DNA of 64,000 bases from Streptomyces sp. HUAS 15-9 (GTDB lineage: Bacteria; Actinomycetota; Actinomycetes; Streptomycetales; Streptomycetaceae): positions 2,170,001 to 2,234,000 of the forward strand of contig NZ_CP106798.1 of NCBI RefSeq assembly GCF_025642155.1, written 5' to 3'. Made by a program: the position numbers and the translations under genes. Positions within the stretch are counted from its first letter, which is position 1; every line of letters starts with the position of its first letter. Below the pieces are notes generated by a model. That model was not told the origin of the DNA, did no database searches, and saw only the letters and a program-made list of their open reading frames with translations. This document shows positions 1 through 9,502 of this stretch, in pieces.

Positions 1-2168
1 TACCTGTCCACGGACAGCTCGTCGGAGGTGACGCCGTAGGCGCCCGCCTTGTCGAGCGGATTGCCGGGCGCGTCGCCGAGCGCGCCGGCGTAGCCGTCGA
101 GGTTTCCGGAGCCGGTGAAGCCGGTGGCTCCGGGGATCGACGTGCGCGAGTAGGCGCCCAGGTAGTACTGGCTGAAGTCGTTCGACGGGGTGCCGTCGGC
201 GAGTTTCACGCTGCCGCCGGCCAGTTCGCCGGCCTCGATCAGCCTGCCGCCCTCGTTGAGGTAGGCGCGCAGCTGGAGCTGGGTGGCGTTGCCGGGACCG
301 CTCGCACCGGAGTAGTGGACGACGGTCCTGAAGTACTTCAGCACGCCGAGCGCGTCGGGCGCGCCCTGTGTGGCGACGTCCCAGACGATCGCCTTGCGGC
401 CGTTCGCCCTCAGCGCGTCCACGTACTTCTGGGCCTGTGTGGCGGCCGCACCCTCCTCGGCGACCACGAGGGTGTCGGCCCTGGGCCGCTCGGCGACGGT
501 GTAGGTGAAGTGCGGGCCGGTGACCTTCCTGCCGCTCCTGGCCCGGCCGGTGAACCACACCTCGACCTTGTCGCCCGGTCTGCCGTCCTCGACCTTGGCC
601 CGGTACTCGTCGAAGTAGAGGTTGTCCTCGCCGCCGTAGGTCTCGCCGCCCTTCCAGGGCCTGAGTGCCCGGTCGTGCGTACGGCCGCCGTTGACGCGGT
701 ACTTGAGCTCCTTGTCGCGCACGGACTTCCGTACGACGACCGAGACCTGCTGGTCGGCGCCGCGCGAGTACGACGTGGAGAACGTCGCCGGGGTGAAGTC
801 GGCGGCGCTCAGGCCGACCGAGGAGACCGGCTGGTCGGGGTGGGCGGCGGTCTCGGCGACGGAGAGCGCGAACGGGACGTTCTTCTGGAACTCCTGCTGG
901 ATCAGCTTCTCGTCGTCGGGGAAGTTGAAGACCGACGGGCAGTCGGAGGCCTTCCAGGCGTCGTCGGGGTCGAGGTCCGACGCGGTCTGGCAGGTCGACA
1001 TCTCGGGGGTGAACATCGCCATGCCGTTGACGTTGGACGCGTGACCGTCCGCCTCCCCGTTGGTGGTGTACAGCTCCGAGGAGACCTGCGGGTGGTAACC
1101 CGGGACCGCGGAGTGGTCGGGTGTGCCGGCGAGTGCCTTGTAGAGGACGTCGTCCGGGGTCGGGGTGGCCACCTGCCAGCCGACGCCGTAGAGCAGGAGC
1201 TCGGCGGCCGAGTGGTAGTTGATGCCGTAGGTGAAGCCGACGCGCTTCTCGAAGCGGTCCAGTGCCCGTGTCTCGGGCTCGGAGGCGGGGCTCGCGCCGC
1301 GGTAGGTCTCGCTGGTGGGATTCGGCGACGAACCCTCGTCGTCGTAGCCCCATTTGTAGGCGAAGTTGCGGTTGAGGTCGACGCCGTCGCCGGTGGAGAT
1401 GACGCCGTCGCCGTTGACGTCCCGCAGGTTCTTGCGCCACAGGCGGGTGCCGGCGTTCCGGAAGGTGTAGTCGTAGCCGTCGGGGTTGGCCGAGAGGACG
1501 AACCACAGCTCGGTCGAGTCGACGATCTTCTTGATCCGCTTGTCCGTCTTGTAGTGGTCCAGGTAGTAGTGCATCAGACGCCGTGTCATCTCCGGCGTGA
1601 TCCACTCGCGCGCGTGCTGGTTGGACACGTACAGCACGGCGCGCTTCGAGCCGTCCTTCGACTTCTTCGCGTTCCTGGTCAGTTTGAGCGCGAGGATGTC
1701 CTGTCCGTCGACGGTCCTGCCGATGGACTCGACCTTGGTCAGGCCGGGGTTGGCCCGGGCGGTCCTGACGATCTCCTCCTTGAGTCCGCCGCTGCCGCTG
1801 TAGGGGCGGAACACGCCTTGGGACACGCCCTCGACACGCGCCTTTGCGCTGGCCGACAGTTTGTGCTCGGTGAGGGCGACGCCCTGCTTCTCGAGCTTCT
1901 GGGCCTGCTGGTCGGTGAGGTAGACCTCCACGGCGGTCCGGCCCTTTGCGGTCATCCGCTCACCGAGTTCATGACCGTCCTGGCCGGCCTGGAGCAGCAG
2001 AGGTAACTGCTGCTGGGTGACTTCGGCGCGGAAGACCTTGATCTCGGCGCCGTCGTCCGCGGCGGCCCTGCCGGAACTTCCGCTCTGTGCCTGGGCGATG
2101 GGTGCGAGGCCGGCTACGCCGAACAGGAGCGCGCCGACAGCGAGGATCGATCTCGCTCTACGTCTCAT
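1..2168 (-). CDS. Secreted M14-family zinc carboxypeptidase (3' end beyond window)
   Basis: Exported metallo-carboxypeptidase that removes C-terminal residues from peptides. The start is ATG at 2168 behind a GGGGGG-type ribosome site. Residues 1-27 form a signal peptide (MRRRARS, then a hydrophobic stretch ending AQA). An inhibitory propeptide-like region follows, then the catalytic domain with the zinc motif HAREW (His near 185, Glu near 188), DLNRNF, the third zinc ligand in NYHSA (near 319) and the catalytic Glu in FTPEMS (near 389). A large C-terminal region continues to the window edge, so the stop codon is not seen. Length and motif order match Streptomyces M14 peptidases. Family assignment is firm; the natural substrate is unknown. 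Confidence 0.93.
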   Translation of the reverse strand, partial: MRRRARSILAVGALLFGVAGLAPIAQAQSGSSGRAAADDGAEIKVFRAEVTQQQLPLLLQAGQDGHELGERMTAKGRTAVEVYLTDQQAQKLEKQGVALTEHKLSASAKARVEGVSQGVFRPYSGSGGLKEEIVRTARANPGLTKVESIGRTVDGQDILALKLTRNAKKSKDGSKRAVLYVSNQHAREWITPEMTRRLMHYYLDHYKTDKRIKKIVDSTELWFVLSANPDGYDYTFRNAGTRLWRKNLRDVNGDGVISTGDGVDLNRNFAYKWGYDDEGSSPNPTSETYRGASPASEPETRALDRFEKRVGFTYGINYHSAAELLLYGVGWQVATPTPDDVLYKALAGTPDHSAVPGYHPQVSSELYTTNGEADGHASNVNGMAMFTPEMSTCQTASDLDPDDAWKASDCPSVFNFPDDEKLIQQEFQKNVPFALSVAETAAHPDQPVSSVGLSAADFTPATFSTSYSRGADQQVSVVVRKSVRDKELKYRVNGGRTHDRALRPWKGGETYGGEDNLYFDEYRAKVEDGRPGDKVEVWFTGRARSGRKVTGPHFTYTVAERPRADTLVVAEEGAAATQAQKYVDALRANGRKAIVWDVATQGAPDALGVLKYFRTVVHYSGASGPGNATQLQLRAYLNEGGRLIEAGELAGGSVKLADGTPSNDFSQYYLGAYSRTSIPGATGFTGSGNLDGYAGALGDAPGNPLDKAGAYGVTSDELSVDR

Positions 2169-2263
2169 GAACCCCCCTAGCCTGGTCCGCCACAGCAGCG
2201 AACTCATGCCAGGCTCATGACAGTCCATGATCGAGTCAAGGGCGCCTCATGGCCATACGAAAC

Positions 2264-2299
2264 GCCGGTGCCGACACCCGTTCGGGCGCCGGCACCGGC
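2264..2299 (-). terminator. Hairpin terminator after whiA operon
   Basis: A perfect 10-bp inverted repeat (2264-2273 with 2290-2299) encloses a 16-base loop that can itself form a short CCCG/CGGG stem. It lies directly downstream of the whiA stop. No T-run follows, as is common in Streptomyces. Confidence 0.6.
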
Positions 2300-2317
2300 A
2301 GGTTGACGGTCCTTCAG

Positions 2318-3307
2318 TCACCCGGCCAGGTTGTCGGCCAGTTCCTCGGAGAGGTTGGCCTCGGTCCCCGGGATGCCCAGGTCGGAGGCGCGCTTGTCGG
2401 CCATCGCCAGCAGTCGGCGGATACGGCCCGCGACGGCGTCCTTGGTGAGCGGCGGGTCGGCGAGCGCACCCAGCTCCTCCAGGGAGGCCTGCTTGTGCTC
2501 CATGCGCAGCCGCCCGGCGGCCGCGAGGTGCTCGGGGACCTCGTCACCGAGGATCTCCAGGGCGCGCTGGACGCGAGCACCGGCGGCGACGGCCGCGCGC
2601 GCGGAGCGACGCAGGTTGGCATCGTCGAAGTTGGCGAGCCGGTTGGCCGTGGCCCGGACCTCGCGGCGCATCCGGCGCTCCTCCCAGGCCAGCACGGACT
2701 CGTGCGCGCCGAGGCGGGTCAGCAGGGCGCCGATCGCGTCACCGTCGCGGACGACGACCCGGTCCACGCCCCGGACCTCGCGGGCCTTCGCGGCGATCGA
2801 CAGCCGGCGTGCGGCGCCGACCAGGGCGAGCGCGGCCTCCGGGCCCGGGCAGGTCACCTCCAGGGAGGAGGAGCGGCCGGGCTCGGTCAGCGAGCCGTGC
2901 GCCAGGAAGGCCCCGCGCCAGGCTGCCTCCGCGTCACAGGTGGCCCCGGAGACCACCTGCGGGGGCAGGCCACGGATCGGACGCCCCCGGCCGTCGACCA
3001 GTCCCGTCTGCCGGGCCAGCTGGTCGCCGCCCGCCACCACGCGCACGACATACCGCGAGCCGCGGCGCAGTCCGCCGGGCGCCATCACGATCAGCTCGGA
3101 GCTGTGGCCGAAGATCTCCAGGATGTCCCGCTTGAGGCGCCGGGCCGCCATCGCGGTGTCCAGCTCCGCCTCGATCACGATGCGCCCGCTCACCAGGTGA
3201 AGGCCGCCGGCGAACCGCAGGATGGCGGAGACCTCCGCCTTTCTGCAGCAGGTCCGGGTGACGGGGAGCCGGGAGATCTCGTCCTTCACCGCTGCCGTCA
3301 TCGCCAT
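2318..3307 (-). CDS. whiA: Sporulation transcription factor WhiA
   Basis: WhiA is a 329-residue DNA-binding regulator that, with WhiB, switches Streptomyces aerial hyphae to sporulation septation. The N-terminal two thirds is a LAGLIDADG homing-endonuclease-like fold without nuclease function; the [13 protein letters not shown] segment near residue 130 is typical. The C-terminal part (from about residue 230) is the helix-turn-helix domain, with the conserved [16 protein letters not shown] stretch read here as [12 protein letters not shown]. Sequence is nearly continuous with the S. coelicolor protein as I remember it, including the [16 protein letters not shown] start. It is the last gene of a leftward operon and its start overlaps the end of yvcK by 10 bases, which implies translational coupling. 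Confidence 0.97.
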   Translation of the reverse strand: MAMTAAVKDEISRLPVTRTCCRKAEVSAILRFAGGLHLVSGRIVIEAELDTAMAARRLKRDILEIFGHSSELIVMAPGGLRRGSRYVVRVVAGGDQLARQTGLVDGRGRPIRGLPPQVVSGATCDAEAAWRGAFLAHGSLTEPGRSSSLEVTCPGPEAALALVGAARRLSIAAKAREVRGVDRVVVRDGDAIGALLTRLGAHESVLAWEERRMRREVRATANRLANFDDANLRRSARAAVAAGARVQRALEILGDEVPEHLAAAGRLRMEHKQASLEELGALADPPLTKDAVAGRIRRLLAMADKRASDLGIPGTEANLSEELADNLAG

Positions 3308-4287
3308 GGGCCGATCCTTCCATGCATCCGAAAAATACGGTCGTACGCGGCGGCCAACAGCTCCGGGTCGTGCCGCGGAGAACCGTCGGTCCGGGCCACC
3401 GGCGCCAGCTCGACCGCGGCTCCGAGCCGCTCGGCGGCCTCGGTGAGCGAGTCGCGGTCGGGCACGGCGGCCTCGTCTGCCAGCACCACGTCCAGGGCGA
3501 GTTTAGGGGCGTGTCGCCCCAAAACCTCCAAATGACGCTGCGGGGAGAAACCATCGGTTTCTCCGGGCTGCGGAGCGAGGTTCAGCGAGAGCACCCGGCG
3601 CGCCTTCGTCTCCGTGAGGGCGTCCAGCAGCTCGGGCACCAGCAGATGCGGGATGACCGAGGAGAACCAGGAGCCGGGGCCGAGCACCACCCAGTCCGCG
3701 TCCAGGACCGCCTCGACGGCCTCGGGCACGGCGGGTGGGTCGTGCGGCACCAGGTGCACGGACTGCACCTCGCCGGGCGTGAGGGCGACGGTCGCCTGGC
3801 CCCGCACGGTGTCCACGTCCTCCGGCCGCTCCGGATCATGCCCCTTGACCAGGGCCTGGAGCTCCAGCGGCACGGCGGACATGGGCAGCACACGCCCATG
3901 CGCGCCCAGCAGCTTCCCGACCAGGTCGAGGGCCTGGACATGATCGCCGAGCTGCTCCCAGAGGGCCACGATCAGCAGGTTGCCCACCGCGTGGTCGTGC
4001 AGGTCGCCCTGGGAGGTGAAGCGGTGCTGGATGACCCGCGCCCAGGTCTGGCCCCAGTCGTCGTCGCCGCACAGCGCGGCCAGGGCCTTGCGCAGATCAC
4101 CTGGCGGAAGCACACCCAGCTCGTCGCGCAGGCGCCCGCTGGAGCCGCCGTCGTCGGCCACGGTGACGACTGCCGTGAGGTCGCCGGTGATCCGGCGCAG
4201 TGCGGCGAGCGAGGCGGACAGGCCCATGCCGCCGCCGAGGGCGACCACCTTGGGCTGGGCGCCGCGCCGCGCGCGGGCGGGCGCCAC
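3298..4287 (-). CDS. yvcK: YvcK/MgfK-type gluconeogenesis factor (UDP-GlcNAc-binding); 5' end disturbed
   Basis: A 2-phospho-L-lactate-transferase-like protein of the YvcK family. In other bacteria these bind UDP-GlcNAc and link cell-wall metabolism to growth on gluconeogenic carbon. Visible motifs are the nucleotide-binding GGGMG (residues 18-22), [21 protein letters not shown] and LGPGSWFSS. From GTG 4287 the protein has 329 residues. This start is suspicious. An ATG at 4366 overlaps the rapZ stop as ATGA and would encode [18 protein letters not shown], the N-terminus I expect in Streptomyces, but it is in a different frame. The YvcK frame is closed upstream by a TGA at 4342-4344. A one-base shift between about 4290 and 4340 would explain both. 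Confidence 0.88.
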   Translation of the reverse strand: MAPARARRGAQPKVVALGGGMGLSASLAALRRITGDLTAVVTVADDGGSSGRLRDELGVLPPGDLRKALAALCGDDDWGQTWARVIQHRFTSQGDLHDHAVGNLLIVALWEQLGDHVQALDLVGKLLGAHGRVLPMSAVPLELQALVKGHDPERPEDVDTVRGQATVALTPGEVQSVHLVPHDPPAVPEAVEAVLDADWVVLGPGSWFSSVIPHLLVPELLDALTETKARRVLSLNLAPQPGETDGFSPQRHLEVLGRHAPKLALDVVLADEAAVPDRDSLTEAAERLGAAVELAPVARTDGSPRHDPELLAAAYDRIFRMHGRIGPWR

Positions 4288-4362
4288 GGGCCTCGGCGGG
4301 GCGGCCCGCGCGTGCCTCGGGAACCATCCGGCGCAGCCTGCTCAGCCGCGGAGTACGTGCCG

Positions 4363-5376
4363 TCATTCCCGTCCCATGTCCCGGTGCACGACCACCGTCT
4401 CCACGCCCTCGGCCGCGAGGCGCGCGGCGAGCTTCTCGGACATGGCGACCGAGCGGTGCTTGCCGCCGGTGCAGCCGATGGCGATGGTCACATAGCGCTT
4501 GCCCTCGCGGCGGTAGCCGGCGGCGATGAGCCGCAGCAGCTCGGCGTACCGGTCCAGGAACTCCTTGGCGCCGGGCTGGTTGAAGACGTACGCGGCGACC
4601 TCCTCGTTGAGGCCGGTGTACGGGCGCAGCTCCGGGACCCAGTGCGGGTTGGGCAGGAACCGCATGTCCGCGACCAGGTCGGCGTCGACCGGGAGGCCGT
4701 ACTTGAAGCCGAACGACATCACGGTGGCCCGCAGCTCGGGCTCCTCGTCGCCGGCGAACTGGGCGTCCATCTTGGCGCGCAGCTCGTGCACGTTCAGGCT
4801 GGAGGTGTCGATCACCAGGTCGGCGTCACCGCGCAGCTCGCGCAGCAGCTCGCGTTCGGCGGCGATGCCGTCGACGATACGGCCGTCGCCCTGCAGCGGG
4901 TGCGGACGGCGGACGGACTCGAAGCGGCGCACCAGGGCCTCGTCGGAGGACTCCAGGAAGACGATGCGCCGGGTGACACCCTTGGTGTCGAGGTCGGCGA
5001 GGGACTGGCGCAGGTTGTCGAAGAAGCGGCGGCCGCGCACGTCGACGACGACCGCGATCCGCGCCACGTTCCCCTGGGAGCGCGCGCCGAGCTCCACCAT
5101 GGTGGGGATGAGCGCGGGCGGCAGGTTGTCGACGACGAACCAGCCGAGGTCCTCCAGACACTTGGCGGCCGTGGACCGGCCCGCTCCGGACATGCCGGAG
5201 ATGATCACCAGCTCGGGGATGGCCGCCTCGGGGACCCCGGCCGCCGCGATGTCCGTACTCACCTGTGCTCCGCTTTCCCCGGCGACGTCCTGTGCCGCCT
5301 GCCGCGGCTGTTCCTCGCCCGTTTCCGTGTGCGCCCGATCTCGCTCCGCTGTGGGCTGTTCTTCGTGCTCGGTCAT
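4363..5376 (-). CDS. rapZ: RNase adapter protein RapZ (P-loop NTPase)
   Basis: RapZ-family protein of 337 residues. In E. coli RapZ hands the small RNA GlmZ to RNase E and controls glucosamine-6-phosphate synthase; the Streptomyces role is not established. The P-loop GMSGAGRST is at residues 61-69 after an acidic, low-complexity N-terminus of about 50 residues. The C-terminal half has the family's [13 protein letters not shown] and [11 protein letters not shown] motifs. The start overlaps the uvrC stop by four bases (ATGA) and the end overlaps an ATG of the yvcK leader in the same way, so this is a tightly coupled operon. Confidence 0.95.
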   Translation of the reverse strand: MTEHEEQPTAERDRAHTETGEEQPRQAAQDVAGESGAQVSTDIAAAGVPEAAIPELVIISGMSGAGRSTAAKCLEDLGWFVVDNLPPALIPTMVELGARSQGNVARIAVVVDVRGRRFFDNLRQSLADLDTKGVTRRIVFLESSDEALVRRFESVRRPHPLQGDGRIVDGIAAERELLRELRGDADLVIDTSSLNVHELRAKMDAQFAGDEEPELRATVMSFGFKYGLPVDADLVADMRFLPNPHWVPELRPYTGLNEEVAAYVFNQPGAKEFLDRYAELLRLIAAGYRREGKRYVTIAIGCTGGKHRSVAMSEKLAARLAAEGVETVVVHRDMGRE

Positions 5377-7433
5377 CTCTCCTGCCCCCGTCGTTCGTCC
5401 GGGGCTCCCGCGGTCACGGGATCCCCCGAGGCGCCCGCCGTCGTTTCGGGTTCCTCGTCATCAATGATCTCTCCGGTCGCCGTGTTCACGGCGGGCGCGG
5501 CCGGGGCCGCCGCGGCCAGGGCCGCGGCAATGGTCTCGGCCGTCTTCCGGCCTATGCCGGGCACCTCCTGGATCTGCTCGATTGTGGCCGACCGCAGCTT
5601 CTTCACCGAACCGAAGTGCTTGATCAGCGCGTGCTTGCGGGTCTCGCCGAGGCCCGGCACCTCGTCCAGGGGACCCGCGCGGAAGCGCTTGGCGCGCTTG
5701 GCCCGCTGATAGGTGATCGCGAAGCGGTGCGCCTCGTCGCGGACGCGCTGGAGCAGATAGAGGCCTTCGCTGCTGCGGGGCAGAACGACCGGGTCGTCGT
5801 CGTCCGGCAGCCAGACCTCCTCCAGGCGCTTGGCGAGGCCGCAGACGGCGATGTCGTCGATGCCCAGCTCGTCCAGGGCCCGCTTGGCTGCCGCGACCTG
5901 CGGCTGTCCGCCGTCCACGACGACGAGCTGGGGCGGGTAGGCGAACTTCTTGGGACGGCCGTCGTCGTCCTTGAGGCCGTTGTCCGGCAGACCGTCGGTC
6001 CCGGCGTCGTCCTCCACCCACTCGCCGGTCCTCTCCTTCTCGGCGAGGTAGCGCCGGAAGCGGCGGGTGACCACCTCGTGCATGGAGCGGACGTCGTCCT
6101 GGCCCGCGAAGCCTTTGATCTGGAAGCGGCGGTACTCGCTCTTGCGCTGCAGGCCGTCCTCGAAGACGACCATGGAGGCCACGACGTCGTCGCCCTGGAG
6201 GTGCGAGATGTCGTAGCACTCGATCCTGAGGGGGGCGCTGTCCAGGTCGAGCGCGTCAGCGATCTCCTCCAGGGCACGCGAGCGCGTGGTGAGGTCGGAG
6301 GCGCGCTTGGTCTTGTGCAGGGCGAGCGCCTGCTGGGCGTTGCGCTCGACCGTCTCCATCAGGGCCCGCTTGTCGCCGCGCTGCGGGATGCGCAGCGACA
6401 CGTTGGAGCCGCGGCGTCCGGTCAGCCACTCCTGGACGGGCTCGACCGGGTCGGGCAGGGCGGGGACGAGGACCTCCTTGGGGACGGCGTCCCCGGTCTC
6501 CTCGCCGTAGAGCTGCTGGAGGGCGTGCTCGACCAGGGCGGCGGTGGTGACCTCCTCGACCTTGTCGGTCACCCAGCCGCGCTGACCGCGCACGCGCCCG
6601 CCGCGCACATGGAAGATCTGGACGGCCGCCTCCAGCTCGTCCTCGGCGACGGCGATCAGGTCGGCGTCGGTCGCGTCGGCGAGCACGACCGCGTTCTTCT
6701 CCATGGCCTTCTTCAGCGCCTCGATGTCGTCGCGCAGGCGGGCGGCCCGCTCGTACTCCATCTCCTCGGCCGCCTCCGTCATCCGCTTCTCCAGGCGGCG
6801 GAGGTACGTGCCCGTCCGTCCGGCCATGAAGTCGCAGAACTCCTCCGCCAGTTCACGGTGCTCCTCGGCGGGGATCCGGCCCACACAGGGCGCCGAGCAC
6901 TTGCCGATGTAGCCGAGCAGGCAGGGGCGTCCGGTGCGGGCGGCGTTCTTGAAGACGCCGGCCGAGCAGGTGCGTACGGGGAACACCCGCAGCAGCAGAT
7001 CCACCGTGTCACGAATGGCCCAGGCGTGCCCGTACGGCCCGAAGTACCTCACGCCCTTCTTCTTGTGACCGCGCATCACCTGCACGCGGGGGAATTCCTC
7101 GTTCATCGTCACCGCGAGGTACGGGTAGCTCTTGTCGTCGCGGTACTTGACGTTGAACCGGGGGTCGAACTCCTTGATCCAGGAGTACTCCAGCTGCAGC
7201 GCCTCGACCTCCGTGGACACGACGGTCCACTCCACGGACGCGGCCGTGGTGACCATCGTCCGGGTACGCGGGTGGAGGCCGGCCAGGTCCTGGAAGTAGT
7301 TGGCCAGGCGCTGGCGCAGGCTCTTCGCCTTTCCGACGTAGATCACCCGGCGGTGCTCGTCTCGGAATTTGTACACCCCGGGAGAGTCCGGGATCTGTCC
7401 CGGCTTGGGGCGGTAGCTGGAGGGGTCGGCCAT
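5373..7433 (-). CDS. uvrC: Excinuclease ABC subunit UvrC
   Basis: UvrC makes both incisions flanking a DNA lesion during nucleotide excision repair. The 686 residues show, in order, an N-terminal GIY-YIG nuclease (SPGVYKFRD and [14 protein letters not shown], residues about 18-45), a cysteine-containing segment, a UVR motif that binds UvrB ([17 protein letters not shown], about 220), an RNase H-like nuclease ([14 protein letters not shown], about 400) and C-terminal helix-hairpin-helix repeats ([18 protein letters not shown] and [13 protein letters not shown]). It heads the operon with rapZ, yvcK and whiA. A TAGGGT hexamer ends 7 nt before the ATG, so the message is probably leaderless. Confidence 0.98.
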   Translation of the reverse strand: MADPSSYRPKPGQIPDSPGVYKFRDEHRRVIYVGKAKSLRQRLANYFQDLAGLHPRTRTMVTTAASVEWTVVSTEVEALQLEYSWIKEFDPRFNVKYRDDKSYPYLAVTMNEEFPRVQVMRGHKKKGVRYFGPYGHAWAIRDTVDLLLRVFPVRTCSAGVFKNAARTGRPCLLGYIGKCSAPCVGRIPAEEHRELAEEFCDFMAGRTGTYLRRLEKRMTEAAEEMEYERAARLRDDIEALKKAMEKNAVVLADATDADLIAVAEDELEAAVQIFHVRGGRVRGQRGWVTDKVEEVTTAALVEHALQQLYGEETGDAVPKEVLVPALPDPVEPVQEWLTGRRGSNVSLRIPQRGDKRALMETVERNAQQALALHKTKRASDLTTRSRALEEIADALDLDSAPLRIECYDISHLQGDDVVASMVVFEDGLQRKSEYRRFQIKGFAGQDDVRSMHEVVTRRFRRYLAEKERTGEWVEDDAGTDGLPDNGLKDDDGRPKKFAYPPQLVVVDGGQPQVAAAKRALDELGIDDIAVCGLAKRLEEVWLPDDDDPVVLPRSSEGLYLLQRVRDEAHRFAITYQRAKRAKRFRAGPLDEVPGLGETRKHALIKHFGSVKKLRSATIEQIQEVPGIGRKTAETIAAALAAAAPAAPAVNTATGEIIDDEEPETTAGASGDPVTAGAPDERRGQER

Positions 7434-7440
7434 GTCTCAC

Positions 7441-7446
7441 ACCCTA
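7441..7446 (-). promoter_or_regulatory. -10 hexamer of leaderless uvrC promoter
   Basis: TAGGGT on the minus strand, 7 nt before the uvrC ATG at 7433. This spacing places the transcription start at or next to the start codon. There is no good Shine-Dalgarno sequence. Confidence 0.55.
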
Positions 7447-7474
7447 CTGGCGTGGGGTGACACTCCGGCGGGGC

Positions 7475-7536
7475 TGTGGACAACGGCGGGGTTGTGGACA
7501 AAGGCGAGGTTGTGACAGCGACGGGATTGTGGACGA
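7475..7536. repeat. Four-unit 18-bp tandem array with DnaA-box matches
   Basis: Repeats begin at about 7475, 7493, 7511 and 7528. The first two contain TGTGGACAA (7475-7483 and 7493-7501), the exact reverse complement of the DnaA box TTGTCCACA. The third has lost bases (TTGTGACAG) and the fourth is one mismatch away (TGTGGACGA). The array occupies most of the informative part of the 405-bp gap between uvrC and the gene at 7839. I see no supported gene elsewhere in that gap. Confidence 0.7.
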
Positions 7537-7838
7537 CGCAGCCAGGGTGCCGCTCACCGAGCGTGAGGGCGCCGTCGGTGCCCGACCGCGGGCAGGCCCC
7601 CCGTACTCCCCCGCACAGCGGGGTCACGGCTCGGCCAGGTGGCGTCGCGGTTGGACACGGGGTGTTGTCGGGGCTTGGTCAACACGCTTCAATGCGGGGG
7701 AACTCGGGGCCGTGAACGACGGCGTCCGGATGCGGCGTACGGATGTGCTGACGCCCCGGCGCCGACGGGGGTGGCCCCGGAGACCCGCGCGACCGGTCTG
7801 ACCAGCCGTAGTGAACTTTCACAGAAAGGCCCCTGCGC

Positions 7839-8786
7839 ATGCGGCACGCCATACAGCACGCGGACGTCGGCACCGCGGAACTGGACACGGCCCTGCGGGG
7901 CGGCCCCTTTCATGTCGCGCTGCGCGCCGCGATCGCCGCCCGCGGACTGCCGCTCCAGCGGGTGCAGCACCATCTGTCGCGGTACGGGGTCAAGGTGGGC
8001 GTGACCAGCCTGAGTTATTGGCAGCAGGGCGCCCGCCGCCCCCAGCGCCCCGAGTCGCTGCGGGCCGTACGGGCGCTGGAGGAGATCCTGCAGCTGCCCG
8101 AGGAGTCGCTGATCCGGCTGCTGGCCGAGGCGGACGGCCGCTCGGCCGGGCAGCGCCCGGCGCACCGGTCGTACCGCTCGATGATCGAGGCCTCGGACGT
8201 CCTGGACCGGCTCCTGGCCGGGCTGGGCTGGTCCCTCGACGGCGGGCTGCACACCCTCGGGCACCACGAGCGGGTACGGATCGGAGCCCGCCGGGAGCTG
8301 GCGGGCCGCGAGTCGCACCACATCGTGCGGGCCCACCGGGACGGCGTGGACCGCTTCGTGGCCGTCCACCACGGCGACCCGGGCTGTGTGCCGGAGCGCA
8401 TGACGGTGCACGCCCTGGAGAACTGCCGCACGGGACGCGTCCGCGTGGACCGGGACACCGGCGTGCTCGTCGCCGAGCTGCTCTTCGGCACCCGGCTGCG
8501 GTCCGGCGACACCTTCCTCTTCCGGTACGCCGTCGAGGACGGCACGGCCGGGCTCTCGCGCGAGTACCTGCGCGGTTTCGGCTTTCCCGGCGGTCAGTAC
8601 GCGCTTCAGGTGCGGTTCGACTCGAACGCGGTGCCGGTGCGCTGCCACCGGTTCGCCCAGCACTCGCCGGCCGCCCCGCGCAGCGGCCGCCAGGAGCTGC
8701 CCCTGAGCGGGCCGCACCGCTCGGTGCACCTGGTGGAGCCGCGGGTACGGCCCGGCATCGTGGGGATCGGCTGGGACTGGGAGTGA
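7839..8786 (+). CDS. Helix-turn-helix domain protein of unknown function
   Basis: A 315-residue cytoplasmic protein without recognised enzyme motifs. Residues about 25-105 read like a degenerate helix-turn-helix/XRE region (LRAAIAARGLPLQRVQHHLSR, then SYWQQGARRPQRPESLRAVRALEEIL). The remainder is a conserved-looking beta-rich domain with a potential binding site in SHHIVRAHRDGVDRF. The ATG has no strong Shine-Dalgarno sequence. It stands alone between uvrC and the convergent Rieske gene. A regulatory role is an inference from the N-terminal fold only. Confidence 0.8.
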   Translation: MRHAIQHADVGTAELDTALRGGPFHVALRAAIAARGLPLQRVQHHLSRYGVKVGVTSLSYWQQGARRPQRPESLRAVRALEEILQLPEESLIRLLAEADGRSAGQRPAHRSYRSMIEASDVLDRLLAGLGWSLDGGLHTLGHHERVRIGARRELAGRESHHIVRAHRDGVDRFVAVHHGDPGCVPERMTVHALENCRTGRVRVDRDTGVLVAELLFGTRLRSGDTFLFRYAVEDGTAGLSREYLRGFGFPGGQYALQVRFDSNAVPVRCHRFAQHSPAAPRSGRQELPLSGPHRSVHLVEPRVRPGIVGIGWDWE

Positions 8787-8799
8787 ACGCCTGCCCCGC

Positions 8800-8857
8800 T
8801 CATCCGGTGATCAAGGCCCGGGTCAGCCGGTGACGGCCCCTGGTCATCCGGTGATCA
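8800..8857. repeat. Three-unit ~22-bp intergenic repeat
   Basis: TCATCCGGTGATCA occurs at 8800-8813 and 8844-8857, with a diverged copy (TCAGCCGGTGACGG) starting at 8823. The last copy supplies the stop codon of the Rieske gene. The repeat lies between convergent genes. Confidence 0.7.
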
Positions 8858-9283
8858 GGCGCCCGGCCTCGCGATGATCTTGCCGTTCGTGACCTTGACC
8901 GAAAGCTCGCTCAACGGCTCCGTGGCCGGGGACTGCACGACCTTTCCGGTCACGGCGTCGAACTCGCTCCCGTGGCACGGACAGATCAGCGTCGTCCCCT
9001 GAAGCTTGTCGATGGGGCACCCCGCGTGCGTGCAGATCGTGCTGTACGCCTTGAGCGTGCCGTTCCCGTCCCGGCTGACCACCACGTTGTGGTCCCGGTA
9101 CAGCTTCGCGCTCCCCTCGGCGACCTCACTCTCGGCACCGAGCTCGACGGGCGCGGTCGGCATCGCGTCCGTGGTGACGCCGCCCCCGACCCCCGCACAC
9201 GCGGTGAGGCCGAGGCCGGCGAGCGGAGTGACGGCGGCGCCTCGAAGGACGGTACGGCGGCTCGCTGGGGGTCGGGCGGACAT
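8855..9283 (-). CDS. Exported Rieske [2Fe-2S] lipoprotein
   Basis: A 142-residue single-domain Rieske protein, probably anchored on the outside of the membrane. The N-terminus has a twin-arginine motif (SRRTVLRG, Arg 9-10) followed by a lipobox LTAC with Cys29. The cluster ligands are clear: C84-T-H86 in CTHAGC and C101-P-C-H104 in CPCHGS. Cys89 and Cys103 are placed to form the usual disulfide. Such small Rieske proteins act as electron carriers, but no partner oxidase or reductase is encoded nearby. It is convergent with the gene at 7839. Confidence 0.93.
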   Translation of the reverse strand: MSARPPASRRTVLRGAAVTPLAGLGLTACAGVGGGVTTDAMPTAPVELGAESEVAEGSAKLYRDHNVVVSRDGNGTLKAYSTICTHAGCPIDKLQGTTLICPCHGSEFDAVTGKVVQSPATEPLSELSVKVTNGKIIARPGA

Positions 9284-9412
9284 CAGGGGTCTCCACTGTT
9301 CGGGGGTGGATGGCGCAGGCCGACGATACCTGGGGCGGTCATCACGGATCGGAGTGGGCCGGAGTGGGTCGAAGTGGGCGTGAAGGGTGCGCGAGTGGGC
9401 GCGAGGAAGAGA

Positions 9413-9438
9413 CGTAAACGTTTACGCAAGCGTTTACG
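9413..9438. promoter_or_regulatory. Predicted LacI-family operator upstream of the regulator gene
   Basis: A perfect 14-bp palindrome CGTAAACGTTTACG (9413-9426) is followed by a second CGTTTACG copy at 9431-9438, 12 bp further on. The AAACGTTT core is the classic LacI/GalR operator core. The site is about 65-90 bp before the LacI-family start, so autoregulation of the regulator-kinase operon is likely. Confidence 0.75.
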
Positions 9439-9502
9439 TGTAGCAGTCGGATGGGATACCTTCCCCGCCAGAAGGCCCATCGCGGCCCAGGGAAGGAGCC
9501 CG

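Noticed and set aside
315..2006. A 563-residue plus-strand open frame
   Set aside because: Shadow of the minus-strand carboxypeptidase gene. Its translation is Val/Gly/Arg-rich and without domains.
7475..7536. Chromosomal replication origin
   Set aside because: Only two perfect DnaA boxes are present, and dnaA/dnaN or an AT-rich unwinding region are not nearby.
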